This document shows positions 11,728-19,036 of a DNA stretch of 49,537 bases, in pieces. A model generated the notes under the pieces. That model was not told where the DNA came from. It saw nothing but the letters and a program-made list of their open reading frames with translations, and did no database searches. The position numbers and the translations under genes are program-made. Within the stretch, counting starts at the first letter, position 1. Every line of letters starts with the position of its first letter. Origin of the DNA: an uncultured Eubacteriales bacterium (GTDB taxonomy: Bacteria; Bacillota; Clostridia; Christensenellales; CAG-314); contig CASEME010000023.1 in NCBI GenBank assembly GCA_949289125.1, positions 1-49,537 on the forward strand. The letters are read 5' to 3'.

Positions 11728-12939
11728 ATGGCAAAAGCTAAATTCGACAGAAGCAAACCGCACGTAAACATCGGTACCATCGGACACGTTGACCACGGCA
11801 AGACCACCTTGACAGCTGCTATCACAATGGTAATGGCTATGCAAGGTAAAGCCGAAGTTATGAAATATGACGAAATCGACAAGGCTCCCGAAGAAAGAGC
11901 TCGTGGTATCACAATCAACACTGCACACGTTGAGTACCAGACAGACAAGCGTCACTATGCACACGTTGACTGCCCCGGACACGCAGACTATGTTAAAAAC
12001 ATGATTACCGGTGCTGCTCAGATGGACGGTGCAATCTTGGTTGTTTCCGCTGCTGACGGTCCTATGCCTCAGACTCGTGAGCACATCTTGCTTGCTCGTC
12101 AGGTTGGCGTTCCTTACATCGTAGTATTCATGAACAAGACCGACCTTGTAGACGATCCCGAGTTGCTTGAATTGGTAGAAATGGAAGTTAGAGAACTTCT
12201 TTCCAAGTACGAATTCCCCGGCGATGATATCCCCATCATCAAAGGTAGTGCAAAAGCAGTTTTGGACGCTTGCGCAGCAGGCAACCAAAACATCAACGAT
12301 CCTGTATTTAAGCCCATTTTGGACTTGATGGCAGCTGTTGACGCTTACATTCCTACTCCCGAAAGAGCTACAGACAAGCCTTTCTTGATGCCCGTAGAAG
12401 ACGTATTCACCATCACAGGTCGTGGTACAGTTGCTACAGGTAGAGTAGAACGTGGTTCTGTTAAACCTTTGGACAACGTAGAAATCATCGGTTTGAAAGA
12501 CGAAATCAAAACAAGTACTGTTACCGGCGTAGAAATGTTCCGTAAGTTGCTTGACGAAGCATTTGCAGGTGACAACGTAGGTTTGTTGCTTCGTGGTATT
12601 CAGAGAAACGAAGTTGAACGTGGACAAGTTATTGCAAAACCGAAGTCCGTTCATCCTCACAAGAAGTTCGAAGGTCAAGTTTACGTTTTGACCAAGGAAG
12701 AAGGTGGACGTCACAGCCCGTTCTTCAAGGGTTACCGTCCTCAGTTCTACTTCAGAACAACAGACGTTACCGGTACTATTGAGTTGGATCCTGGTACAGA
12801 CATGGTTATGCCTGGTGACCACACCCACATCACAGTACAGTTGATTACACCTATCGCTATTGAAGATGGTCTTCGTTTCGCTATCCGTGAAGGCGGCCAC
12901 ACAGTAGGTTCTGGTGTCGTTTCCAAGATTTTGGACTAA
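11728..12939 (+). CDS. tuf: Translation elongation factor Tu
   Basis: EF-Tu carries aminoacyl-tRNA to the ribosome. GTP-binding motifs [17 protein letters not shown] and NKTD are intact, and domains II and III are complete ([35 protein letters not shown]). From the ATG at 11728, which has AGGAGG upstream, the protein is 403 residues, slightly longer than the usual 394-397. An earlier in-frame ATG at 11692 would add 12 residues containing the ribosome site itself and is rejected. An intrinsic terminator follows. Confidence 0.98.
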   Translation: MAKAKFDRSKPHVNIGTIGHVDHGKTTLTAAITMVMAMQGKAEVMKYDEIDKAPEERARGITINTAHVEYQTDKRHYAHVDCPGHADYVKNMITGAAQMDGAILVVSAADGPMPQTREHILLARQVGVPYIVVFMNKTDLVDDPELLELVEMEVRELLSKYEFPGDDIPIIKGSAKAVLDACAAGNQNINDPVFKPILDLMAAVDAYIPTPERATDKPFLMPVEDVFTITGRGTVATGRVERGSVKPLDNVEIIGLKDEIKTSTVTGVEMFRKLLDEAFAGDNVGLLLRGIQRNEVERGQVIAKPKSVHPHKKFEGQVYVLTKEEGGRHSPFFKGYRPQFYFRTTDVTGTIELDPGTDMVMPGDHTHITVQLITPIAIEDGLRFAIREGGHTVGSGVVSKILD

Positions 12940-12955
12940 TTAACTTCAACTACAA

Positions 12956-12984
12956 AAAGCACTGCATAATGCAGTGCTTTTTTG
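12956..12984 (+). terminator. Intrinsic terminator after tuf
   Basis: GCACTGCA (12959-12966) pairs with TGCAGTGC (12970-12977) across a TAA loop, extended by AAA/TTT and followed by a T-run. It closes the rpoB-tuf block. Confidence 0.9.
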
Positions 12985-13020
12985 TTTTTGTCGATATGGT
13001 AGTAAAATCAACTTTTTGTG

Positions 13021-13089
13021 CGTTTGCAACAAGTTGTATTACAATGCAAACGTATTTACTTGCAAAGTGGAGTATTGCTACCTTATAAT
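13021..13089 (+). promoter_or_regulatory. Promoter and upstream inverted repeat for the GNAT gene
   Basis: TTGCAA (13060-13065), 18 nt, TATAAT (13084-13089) is a plausible sigma-A promoter. Just upstream, CGTTTGCA (13021-13028) and TGCAAACG (13045-13052) form a perfect 8-bp inverted repeat with a 16-nt spacer, a possible regulator site. Confidence 0.45.
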
Positions 13090-13176
13090 AGTGGTATTGT
13101 AGCAAATATCAATAATCATGTTTTGCTAAGTAAAATTTATCAGCAGGTACAATGTCTATTGTTTGGAGCAATGGAA

Positions 13177-13629
13177 ATGATAATACGAAAATATAATTCA
13201 GCGGATTGTGCTGAGATGGCGCAACTTTTTTACAACACAGTGCATACAGTCAATGCACGAGATTATACACAACAACAGCTCAATGCTTGGGCAACGGGCA
13301 AAGTAGACTTGGTACAATGGAATGAGAGTTTTTGTAGGCACTTTACTTTTGTTGCTGTTATGTACAACAAAATTGTCGGTTTTGGAGACATTGACAATAT
13401 TGGTTATTTGGACAGGCTGTATGTGCACAAAGATTATCAGCGTCAAGGTATTGGCAGTGAACTTTGCGAAATGTTGGAAAAAGCAGTGCAGGGCAACATT
13501 GTTACGCATGCATCAATAACGGCAAAAGCCTTTTTTGAAAGCAGGGGCTACAGCGTAATCAAGCAACAAACTGTTGTAAAAAACGATGTACAACTAACTA
13601 ATTTTGTAATGACAAAAAAGAGAGTGTAG
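13177..13629 (+). CDS. GNAT-family N-acetyltransferase (YafP-like)
   Basis: A 150-residue GCN5-related acetyltransferase. The acetyl-CoA-binding motif A is RLYVHKDYQRQGIGSEL, with the Q/R-x-x-G-x-G/A pattern. The C-terminal ASITAKAFFESRGY segment resembles the YafP type (DASITAKPFFE in Escherichia coli YafP). The substrate is unknown. The start at 13177 is chosen because GGAG (13165-13168) is 8 nt upstream; the ATG at 13171 is too close, and longer forms add unrelated sequence. It stands alone between tuf and the convergent cdd, with its own promoter. Confidence 0.85.
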   Translation: MIIRKYNSADCAEMAQLFYNTVHTVNARDYTQQQLNAWATGKVDLVQWNESFCRHFTFVAVMYNKIVGFGDIDNIGYLDRLYVHKDYQRQGIGSELCEMLEKAVQGNIVTHASITAKAFFESRGYSVIKQQTVVKNDVQLTNFVMTKKRV

Positions 13630-13651
13630 TCAAATAGTATAATTGTCTCAA

Positions 13652-13688
13652 CAAAAAAGCCTTCCCTACAAAGGAAGGCAATTTTATT
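13652..13688. terminator. Bidirectional terminator between GNAT gene and cdd
   Basis: GCCTTCC (13659-13665) pairs with GGAAGGC (13673-13679). On the minus strand the stem is followed by six Ts, and on the plus strand by AATTTTATT. It serves both convergent units. Confidence 0.85.
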
Positions 13689-13725
13689 GTTTACAATCAA
13701 GTTTTGTAGCTGGGGATATCAAATA

Positions 13726-14145
13726 CTATTTTTTGATAGGCAAAGATATCAACGGCAACAGTTGAGACAATGTATATACTTTGTAATCGTCATAACTGCG
13801 AGCAAGTATAATCTCAAATTTGTCTGCATCGCAAAACTCCGCCATAACTTGTCTGCACACTCCGCAGGGTGGACAATAATCGCCCTTGCCTATAGGTGTT
13901 CCTTTGGCATTGCCTACTACGGCTATTGCTGCAAAGTCCTTTTCCCCTTCGCTTATTGCCTTAAAAAATGCAGTGCGTTCTGCACAGTTAGTTGGTGTAA
14001 ATGTGCTACTTTCTATATTGCAGCCTCTGTACACTTTGCCCGATTTTGTTACAAGTGCTGCGCCTACAGCCCAATTTGAGTAGGGTATATATGCGTATTG
14101 TTGTGCTATATATGCTTCGCGTATCAATGCTTTGTAGTCTATCAT
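13726..14145 (-). CDS. cdd: Cytidine deaminase
   Basis: Converts cytidine and deoxycytidine to uridine and deoxyuridine in pyrimidine salvage. The 139-residue enzyme is the small homotetrameric type with cysteine zinc ligands: Cys54 in NCAERTA with catalytic Glu56, and Cys94 and Cys97 in PPCGVCRQ. The start is the ATG at 14145, which has AAGGAGAG about 7 nt upstream and overlaps the stop of the preceding DUF218 gene as ATGA, suggesting translational coupling. A longer frame to 14187 adds residues from within that gene and is not used. Confidence 0.95.
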   Translation of the reverse strand: MIDYKALIREAYIAQQYAYIPYSNWAVGAALVTKSGKVYRGCNIESSTFTPTNCAERTAFFKAISEGEKDFAAIAVVGNAKGTPIGKGDYCPPCGVCRQVMAEFCDADKFEIILARSYDDYKVYTLSQLLPLISLPIKK

Positions 14146-14591
14146 AATAGTTCTCTCCTTACAGCAGATATTTGTTTTTGTTTGCACACAGTGTACAAAG
14201 GTATGTCATACTCTTTCAACTGTTTTGCAAACAACTTTTTGGGGTTGAGATATGCTCTATGCATGTGCTTTGGATCGGTAATAAGAATAATGGCGGTGGG
14301 GATTGCCGACAATGCAATAGGTACAGAAAACAGTGCATTTTCCTTTGTGGTCATGCTTTTATTTTCTTCTATGAGTATCTCGGCGTCTACGCCTTGAGCA
14401 ATCAGCCAATTTCTCATAGCCGTGCTTTCGGCAACATCCGTTTTGTCGTTAGCAACACCGCCTGAAAGTATTACTTTGTTGGGTGCAACGGCTTTGATAA
14501 CCTGCTCAGTAAGTTTTAGTCTGTACAGCATTGCCTTAGACATTGTGCCGTCGTCTTTCAAACGGTTACCCAGTGTAATAACAACAATCAT
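14142..14591 (-). CDS. DUF218 (YdcF/SanA/ElyC-type) family protein
   Basis: A 149-residue protein with the DUF218 pattern: an N-terminal VITLGNRLKDDG strand and loop, KVILSGGVAND, a mid-protein acidic ENA block (SMTTKENALFS), and ITDPKHMHRA. Members such as SanA and ElyC affect envelope permeability, and the fold is nucleotide-binding-like, but the reaction here is unknown. There is no signal peptide or transmembrane segment, so it is probably cytosolic. AGGAGA precedes the ATG. Its stop overlaps the cdd start, and a promoter with a palindrome lies just upstream. Confidence 0.8.
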   Translation of the reverse strand: MIVVITLGNRLKDDGTMSKAMLYRLKLTEQVIKAVAPNKVILSGGVANDKTDVAESTAMRNWLIAQGVDAEILIEENKSMTTKENALFSVPIALSAIPTAIILITDPKHMHRAYLNPKKLFAKQLKEYDIPLYTVCKQKQISAVRRELL

Positions 14592-14602
14592 TTTCAGTTC
14601 TC

Positions 14603-14640
14603 CTATGTATTAGTTTAATACATAGCAGACCTAATGTCAA
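14603..14640 (-). promoter_or_regulatory. Promoter with overlapping palindromic operator for DUF218-cdd
   Basis: On the minus strand, TTGACA (14640-14635), 17 nt, TAAACT (14617-14612). A perfect inverted repeat with 10-bp arms, CTATGTATTA (14603-14612) and TAATACATAG (14616-14625) around GTT, covers the -10 box and start site. This is where a repressor would bind. Confidence 0.6.
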
Positions 14641-14687
14641 TACCCCGTTTGCGCTATATGCGGCGCAATTTATTTGGTGCAATTTTG

Positions 14688-14716
14688 TTGACAATGGTTG
14701 CAATATATGATAATAT
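14688..14716 (+). promoter_or_regulatory. Sigma-A promoter for rpmG-secE-nusG
   Basis: TTGACA (14688-14693), 17 nt, TAATAT (14711-14716). It lies divergent from the DUF218-cdd promoter, about 50 nt away. The leader to rpmG is roughly 75 nt and contains the segment GTGTAATTTTTT twice in tandem. Confidence 0.6.
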
Positions 14717-14797
14717 AACTAAGCACTCTATGTGGGTGTAATTTTTTTGCGTGTAATTTTTTATCGTTTTTGACGAAAATATATAGGAGTGATGATT

Positions 14798-14965
14798 ATG
14801 GCAGCAAAGAAAGGCAACAGAGTTAAAGTCGTTTTGGCTTGCACAGAGTGCAAACAGCGCAACTACGACAACTTCAAAAACAGTAAAAACACTACTGACA
14901 GATTGGAGCTTAACAAATATTGCAGATTCTGCAAAAAGCACACAGTTCACAAAGAAGCTAAGTAA
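14798..14965 (+). CDS. rpmG: 50S ribosomal protein L33
   Basis: A 55-residue protein with the zinc-ribbon pairs CTEC and CRFC of the cysteine-containing L33 type, and the sequence core [16 protein letters not shown]. The ATG at 14798 is chosen over the one at 14792 because AGGAG (14785-14789) is 8 nt from the former and only 2 from the latter. It precedes secE by 14 nt, the conserved rpmG-secE-nusG order. Confidence 0.95.
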   Translation: MAAKKGNRVKVVLACTECKQRNYDNFKNSKNTTDRLELNKYCRFCKKHTVHKEAK

Positions 14966-14979
14966 CGGAGGCAAAGCAC

Positions 14980-15207
14980 ATGGCTAACAAGCAAAAAGTT
15001 GCCAACAAAAAACCCAACATATTTGTAAGAATAGGCAGATTTTTCAAGCAGAGCTGGAGTGAACTTAAAAAAGTATCTTGGCCTACTTTCCGTACTGTTG
15101 TCAAAAACACCGGCATAGTTTTGGCTGTGGTGCTCATTTTCTTGTTGCTCATTTTGGGCGCAGATCAGTTGTTTACATTTCTGCTTATATCATTGCCTAA
15201 TATGTAA
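14980..15207 (+). CDS. secE: Preprotein translocase subunit SecE
   Basis: A 75-residue single-span SecE, the clamp of the SecYEG channel. The cytoplasmic amphipathic segment WSELKKVSWPTFRTVVKNT (about residues 25-43) carries the conserved WP. One transmembrane helix follows (about 46-70). The size fits the short Bacillota form. It is placed between rpmG and nusG, as in most bacteria. Confidence 0.95.
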   Translation: MANKQKVANKKPNIFVRIGRFFKQSWSELKKVSWPTFRTVVKNTGIVLAVVLIFLLLILGADQLFTFLLISLPNM

Positions 15208-15221
15208 GGCGGTGTTTTGTT

Positions 15222-15782
15222 ATGGATATCAATCAAGAACAGGAAGCAAAGTGGTACATTCTGCACACATATTCGGGCTATGAGAATATGGTAAAGACCA
15301 GCTTGGAGCAGTTGATAGAAAACAACAACCTTCAAGATACCATTTTGGATATCAAAATACCCACCGAGACTGTTATTGAGGAGCGCAACGGCAAAAAGAA
15401 AGCATACGAAGCAAAAGTTATGCCTTGTTATGTGTTTGTCAAGCTCAAATATTCGTCTCAGATATGGTTTATGCTCACCAACACGCGTGGCATAACCGGC
15501 TTTGTGGGACCTAACGGCAAGGCATGCCCCCTTAGTGCGGACGAAATAAAGCGTTTGCGCCTTGAGGAGTATGTAGTCAACTTCGATATGGAAGTGGGCG
15601 ACAGCATCACAGTAGTCAACGGACCTTTTGAAGGTTTGATTGGCGTAATCAAGAGCATAGACCGTGCTCACCAAAAGGCAACAGTTGTGCTTAATATGTT
15701 TGGCAGAGAAACGCCTGTAGATATGGACTTTGTCCAGATAGAAAAACTTAACAATCCTACTACAGTAGTTAGCGAAGAATAA
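15222..15782 (+). CDS. nusG: Transcription termination/antitermination factor NusG
   Basis: NusG binds RNA polymerase through an N-terminal NGN domain and other factors through a C-terminal KOW domain. The NGN domain begins with KWYILHTYSGYENMVKTSL, the GITGFVGP loop is present, and the KOW motif is EVGDSITVVNGPFEGLIGVI (about residues 124-143). The 186 residues match the family. It lies 14 nt after secE and 143 nt before rplK. Confidence 0.96.
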   Translation: MDINQEQEAKWYILHTYSGYENMVKTSLEQLIENNNLQDTILDIKIPTETVIEERNGKKKAYEAKVMPCYVFVKLKYSSQIWFMLTNTRGITGFVGPNGKACPLSADEIKRLRLEEYVVNFDMEVGDSITVVNGPFEGLIGVIKSIDRAHQKATVVLNMFGRETPVDMDFVQIEKLNNPTTVVSEE

Positions 15783-15925
15783 TATATTTGAGTTGACTTT
15801 TGTAGTTTTGTTGTGTCGCGCAAGTTGTGGACGCGTCTTGTCAAATATCTGCAACGCCATTTTGGGAGAAAGACTTAACAAAATACAACAAAGTCTTTCG
15901 CTAATACCACAAGGAGGAAAGTACA
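15783..15925 (+). other. nusG-rplK spacer with a hairpin
   Basis: The 143-nt spacer contains a perfect 9-bp stem, GAAAGACTT (15868-15876) with AAGTCTTTC (15891-15899), just before the rplK ribosome site AAGGAGG. L1 is known to regulate the rplK-rplA mRNA in other bacteria, but I cannot identify an L1-binding site with certainty. No clear promoter was seen. Confidence 0.35.
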
Positions 15926-16351
15926 ATGGCAAAGAAAGTAACAGCAGTTGTAAAACTGCAACTTCCCGCCGGTAAAGCAACACCAGCTCCCCCGGTAGGT
16001 TCGGCTCTTGGTCCTCACGGTATCAATATTCCGGGTTTTACTAAGGAATTTAATGCCAAGACACAAGACAAAGCAGGTCTTATTATCCCCTGCATCGTAA
16101 CAATTTATCAAGATCGCTCTTTCACATTCGTGTTGAAGACACCTCCCGCACCCGTGCTTATCAAAAAGGCTTGCGGTATCGAAAAGGGTAGCGCTGTCCC
16201 CAACAAAACCAAAGTTGCAAAGATAACTAAGGCTCAGATAGAAGAGATTGCAAAGCTGAAGATGGTAGACCTCAATGCCGCTACTCTCCAATCCGCTTGC
16301 TCTATGATTGCCGGTACTGCTCGCAGTATGGGTATCACGGTTGTTGACTAA
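15926..16351 (+). CDS. rplK: 50S ribosomal protein L11
   Basis: L11 binds the GTPase-associated centre of 23S rRNA. The 141-residue sequence has the hallmark [20 protein letters not shown] and [16 protein letters not shown] blocks of the N-terminal domain (thiostrepton-contacting prolines present) and the C-terminal RNA-binding part ending [19 protein letters not shown] precedes the ATG. rplA follows after 11 nt, the standard pair. Confidence 0.98.
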   Translation: MAKKVTAVVKLQLPAGKATPAPPVGSALGPHGINIPGFTKEFNAKTQDKAGLIIPCIVTIYQDRSFTFVLKTPPAPVLIKKACGIEKGSAVPNKTKVAKITKAQIEEIAKLKMVDLNAATLQSACSMIAGTARSMGITVVD

Positions 16352-16362
16352 GGAGGTAAGCT

Positions 16363-17046
16363 ATGAAAGGTAAGAAATATGTAGAGGCTTTGAAGAAATA
16401 CGACAGAACAAAGCAATATGATGTTCAGGAAGCTATCGAAACAGCTTTGAACATTGCTACCGCTAAGTTTGACGAAACAATGGAATTGCACGTAAAACTT
16501 GGTGTAGACAGCCGTCACGCAGACCAACAGGTTCGTGGTGTTGTAGTATTGCCCAACGGTACAGGTAAGACTGTACGTGTATTGGTAATAGCAAAAGGCG
16601 CAAAGGCAGACGAAGCAAAGAGCGCTGGTGCAGACTATGTAGGCGGCGAAGAATATATCGAAAAAATCCAAAAAGAAAACTGGTTTGACTTTGACGTACT
16701 TATCACCACTCCCGATATGATGGGCTTGGTAGGTCGTATGGGTAAAGTGCTTGGTCCTAAAGGACTTATGCCCAACCCCAAGAGCGGCACAGTTACTATG
16801 GACGTAGCAAAGGCTGTTGCTGATGTTAAAGCAGGTAAAGTAGAATACAGAGTAGACAAGCAGTCTATCTGCCACGTTATATTTGGCAAAAAGAGCTTTG
16901 GCAAAGAAAAATTGTTGGAAAACCTTACCGCAATTATGGATGCAATTATCAAAGCTAAGCCGGCAAGTGCAAAAGGCACATATCTCAAGAGCGTAGCTAT
17001 TGCTTCCACTATGGGACCCGGCGTTAAAGTCAATTACAAAGCGTAA
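16363..17046 (+). CDS. rplA: 50S ribosomal protein L1
   Basis: L1 forms the mobile stalk at the E site. The 227-residue protein contains the conserved [19 protein letters not shown] segment and the N-terminal block [27 protein letters not shown] precedes the ATG. In other bacteria L1 also represses its own operon translationally. Downstream, an L10-type leader with a terminator separates it from rplJ. Confidence 0.98.
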   Translation: MKGKKYVEALKKYDRTKQYDVQEAIETALNIATAKFDETMELHVKLGVDSRHADQQVRGVVVLPNGTGKTVRVLVIAKGAKADEAKSAGADYVGGEEYIEKIQKENWFDFDVLITTPDMMGLVGRMGKVLGPKGLMPNPKSGTVTMDVAKAVADVKAGKVEYRVDKQSICHVIFGKKSFGKEKLLENLTAIMDAIIKAKPASAKGTYLKSVAIASTMGPGVKVNYKA

Positions 17047-17049
17047 CTG

Positions 17050-17182
17050 ACTTTCCACAACTCAATAAAAAACCCTATTGTTACTTAGGACAGCAAGTGT
17101 ACAAGTAAATCTTGCCGAGGTACAAGCAAAATGACAGACTAATATAGTCTCTTCACCCTTGTACAAAGTACAGGGGTTTTTT
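17050..17182 (+). promoter_or_regulatory. Ribosomal protein L10 leader with attenuator
   Basis: The rplA-rplJ spacer contains CTTGCCGAGGTAC, resembling the conserved kink-turn part of L10 leaders. It ends in an intrinsic terminator: CCCTTGTAC (17156-17164) with GTACAGGGG (17168-17176), then six Ts. GTACAAG occurs twice upstream (17099-17105 and 17120-17126), and each copy can pair with the left terminator arm, giving an antiterminator. By family knowledge, excess L10-(L12)4 binding would favour termination and shut off rplJL. Confidence 0.8.
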
Positions 17183-17214
17183 AATACAAAATATTAAAAG
17201 GAGGAGAACGCACA

Positions 17215-17721
17215 ATGGAACACAAACTTAGTCCCGCTCAACAACAGAAAAGAGAAATAGTTGAACAGCTCAAAGAAAAGATTCAAAACGCACAGTCCTT
17301 TGTCATTTTGGATTACAAAGGTCTTACCGTTGCTCAGGATACCGAACTTCGTTCGGAGTTCCGCAAAAACAACGTAGAATACAGCGTTTTGAAAAACACT
17401 TTGTTCAGAAAAGCACTCAACGAGCTTGGTTACACTCAGTTTGACGAGGCTTTGAACGGCCCCAGCTCTTTTGCATTCGGTATGGAAGATGCTCTTACCC
17501 CTGCTAAAGTTGCAAGTGAAGGTGTAAAGAAGTTCAACGTTATTTCTGTAAAATGCGGAATGTTTGACAAGAAGTTTGCAGATGCAGCAACAGTTGACGC
17601 TATGGCAAAAGTGCCCAACAGAGAACAGTTGCTTGGTATGTTGGTGTCTGTATTGTCCGCACCTATGAGAGGACTTGCAGTAGCCCTTAACGCAGTTGCA
17701 GAAAAGGCAAACAATCAATAA
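17215..17721 (+). CDS. rplJ: 50S ribosomal protein L10
   Basis: L10 anchors the L7/L12 dimers to the ribosome stalk base. The 168-residue protein has the typical N-terminal rRNA-binding domain (SFVILDYKGLTVAQDTELRS; YSVLKNTLFRKAL) and the C-terminal helix (SVLSAPMRGLAVALNAVAEK) that binds L12. AGGAGG precedes the ATG. It is preceded by its own autoregulatory leader and followed by rplL after 65 nt. Confidence 0.97.
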   Translation: MEHKLSPAQQQKREIVEQLKEKIQNAQSFVILDYKGLTVAQDTELRSEFRKNNVEYSVLKNTLFRKALNELGYTQFDEALNGPSSFAFGMEDALTPAKVASEGVKKFNVISVKCGMFDKKFADAATVDAMAKVPNREQLLGMLVSVLSAPMRGLAVALNAVAEKANNQ

Positions 17722-17786
17722 ATTCAAAAAAACTTACACGGTAGCTAAAGCTACAAAACAAAATAAAATTAAGGAGATTAACAATA

Positions 17787-18161
17787 ATGGATACCAAAAA
17801 GTTTATTGAAGAGATCAAAGCTCTTAGTGTACTTGAGCTCAATGAGCTTGTAAAAGCAATCGAAGAAGAATTTGGCGTAAGCGCAGCTGCTCCTGTAGCT
17901 GTTGCAGGTGTTGTAGGCGGTGCTGCTCCCGCAGCTGCTGAAGAAGAAAAGACAGAGTTCGACGTAGTATTGAAGGCTGCTGGTGCAAACAAGATTGCTG
18001 TTATCAAAGCAGTTCGCGAATTGACAGGTCTTGGTCTTGTTGAAGCTAAAAACCTTGTTGAAGGTGCTCCTTCTACCGTTAAAGAAGCTCAACCCAAAGA
18101 TGCAGCTGAAGAAATGGTTAAGAAGTTGAAGGAAGCTGGCGCTGAAGCAGAATTGAAATAA
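17787..18161 (+). CDS. rplL: 50S ribosomal protein L7/L12
   Basis: L12 dimers recruit translational GTPases. The 124-residue protein has an N-terminal dimerisation domain, an Ala-rich hinge ([20 protein letters not shown], about residues 32-51) and the C-terminal domain with AVREITGLGL-like [24 protein letters not shown] precedes the ATG. In most bacteria rpoB comes next; here a strong terminator and an ankyrin operon follow. Confidence 0.98.
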   Translation: MDTKKFIEEIKALSVLELNELVKAIEEEFGVSAAAPVAVAGVVGGAAPAAAEEEKTEFDVVLKAAGANKIAVIKAVRELTGLGLVEAKNLVEGAPSTVKEAQPKDAAEEMVKKLKEAGAEAELK

Positions 18162-18189
18162 TTGCTTTTAACACATACAAACAGTCATA

Positions 18190-18224
18190 AAATAGGTGAA
18201 ATGGTCAATTTCACCTATTTTTTT
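18190..18224 (+). terminator. Strong intrinsic terminator after rplL
   Basis: A perfect 13-bp stem, AAATAGGTGAAAT (18190-18202) with ATTTCACCTATTT (18208-18220), has a GGTCA loop and a T-run. It ends the rplKAJL unit. From here to 18382 no gene or clear site is seen. Confidence 0.93.
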
Positions 18225-18382
18225 ATTTGCATAGTAGTAGCAGTAAAATGCAGTTGCAAAGTGATTGTGCAGTGTTTGCAATTAGTGCACAGCGCAATTA
18301 AACATTATCAATCTTTCAACAGTTGCATAATTTCCGTGCACACTGAGGTGATATGTGTTGTCGTTGCAAGTAAAATAAGGTG

Positions 18383-18410
18383 TTGACTTTTATTGAATTT
18401 TTTGTATACT
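18383..18410 (+). promoter_or_regulatory. Sigma-A promoter for the TPR/ankyrin operon
   Basis: TTGACT (18383-18388), 16 nt, TATACT (18405-18410). The start site would be near 18417. A short seven-codon open frame (ATG at 18432, stop before 18456) lies in the leader. Confidence 0.55.
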
Positions 18411-18458
18411 ATTATCAAACAAAAGTGTGTAATGCAATCAAACTTTGCGCAGTGAAAC

Positions 18459-19034
18459 TTGTTTGAATTAACAATACAGCAAGCTGTCGGCGCAGTAAAG
18501 GATGCAAAAGTGGACAGTAAGTTGATGGGTACAACTTCCACGCTTCAAAAGGACGAAAACGAAATTATGTCGCTTGCTTGCGACCTGTACGAACGTGGCG
18601 CATGGGCTGAGAGTTTTCGCTTGCTGTTGCGCTTGTCTTCAGCAGGCGCAAAAAGCGCAAGTTTGTTTTACAACGAAGCATTGTGTGTGTGGCACGCAGG
18701 CAATGTGGACAAAGCTATTGAATATTTGGAAAAGGCTCTTGTTTGTCTAAAGAGTGGCAAGAGAGATCAGGAAAAGCCTACGGGTGAAGAACAAACTATT
18801 TTGACTTTGTACCAACAACAGTGTGCACAGGCACAGTACACTTTTGCTATGCGGCAAGAGGAAGTAGAATATTTGCCTACATACGCTCGCGAGCGCATTT
18901 TGCGTTTGCTTATCGATCTTTGCGCTCAGCAAAATGACGGTGCGCGAGTTAGAACGTTGGCAGCTTCTTTGCCAAGTAAAAATTTTGAAAATATCAACAA
19001 GGCACTATTGCAAACGTCAACAAAGGAGAATTGA
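18459..19034 (+). CDS. TPR-like helical repeat protein of unknown function
   Basis: A protein of about 190 residues, probably all-helical. The segment LFYNEALCVWHAGNVDKAIEYLEKAL (quoted as LFYNEALCVWHAGN, then VDKAIEYLEKAL) has the alternating pattern of a tetratricopeptide repeat, preceded by a similar weaker repeat (ACDLYERGAWAESFRLLLRL). No signal peptide is visible. The only in-frame start near the 5' end is TTG at 18459, just after a TGA, and no Shine-Dalgarno is seen; an internal ATG at 18525 is an alternative. It is followed 2 nt later by the first ankyrin gene, so the three genes probably form one operon. The function is unknown. Confidence 0.65.
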   Translation: MFELTIQQAVGAVKDAKVDSKLMGTTSTLQKDENEIMSLACDLYERGAWAESFRLLLRLSSAGAKSASLFYNEALCVWHAGNVDKAIEYLEKALVCLKSGKRDQEKPTGEEQTILTLYQQQCAQAQYTFAMRQEEVEYLPTYARERILRLLIDLCAQQNDGARVRTLAASLPSKNFENINKALLQTSTKEN

Positions 19035-19036
19035 CA

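Noticed and set aside
11710..12900. Minus-strand open frame opposite tuf (396 codons)
   Set aside because: Shadow of the strongly biased tuf codons; no ribosome site or family resemblance.
18162..18386. 74-codon frame after rplL
   Set aside because: It starts without a ribosome site right after the rplL stop and runs through the rplL terminator.
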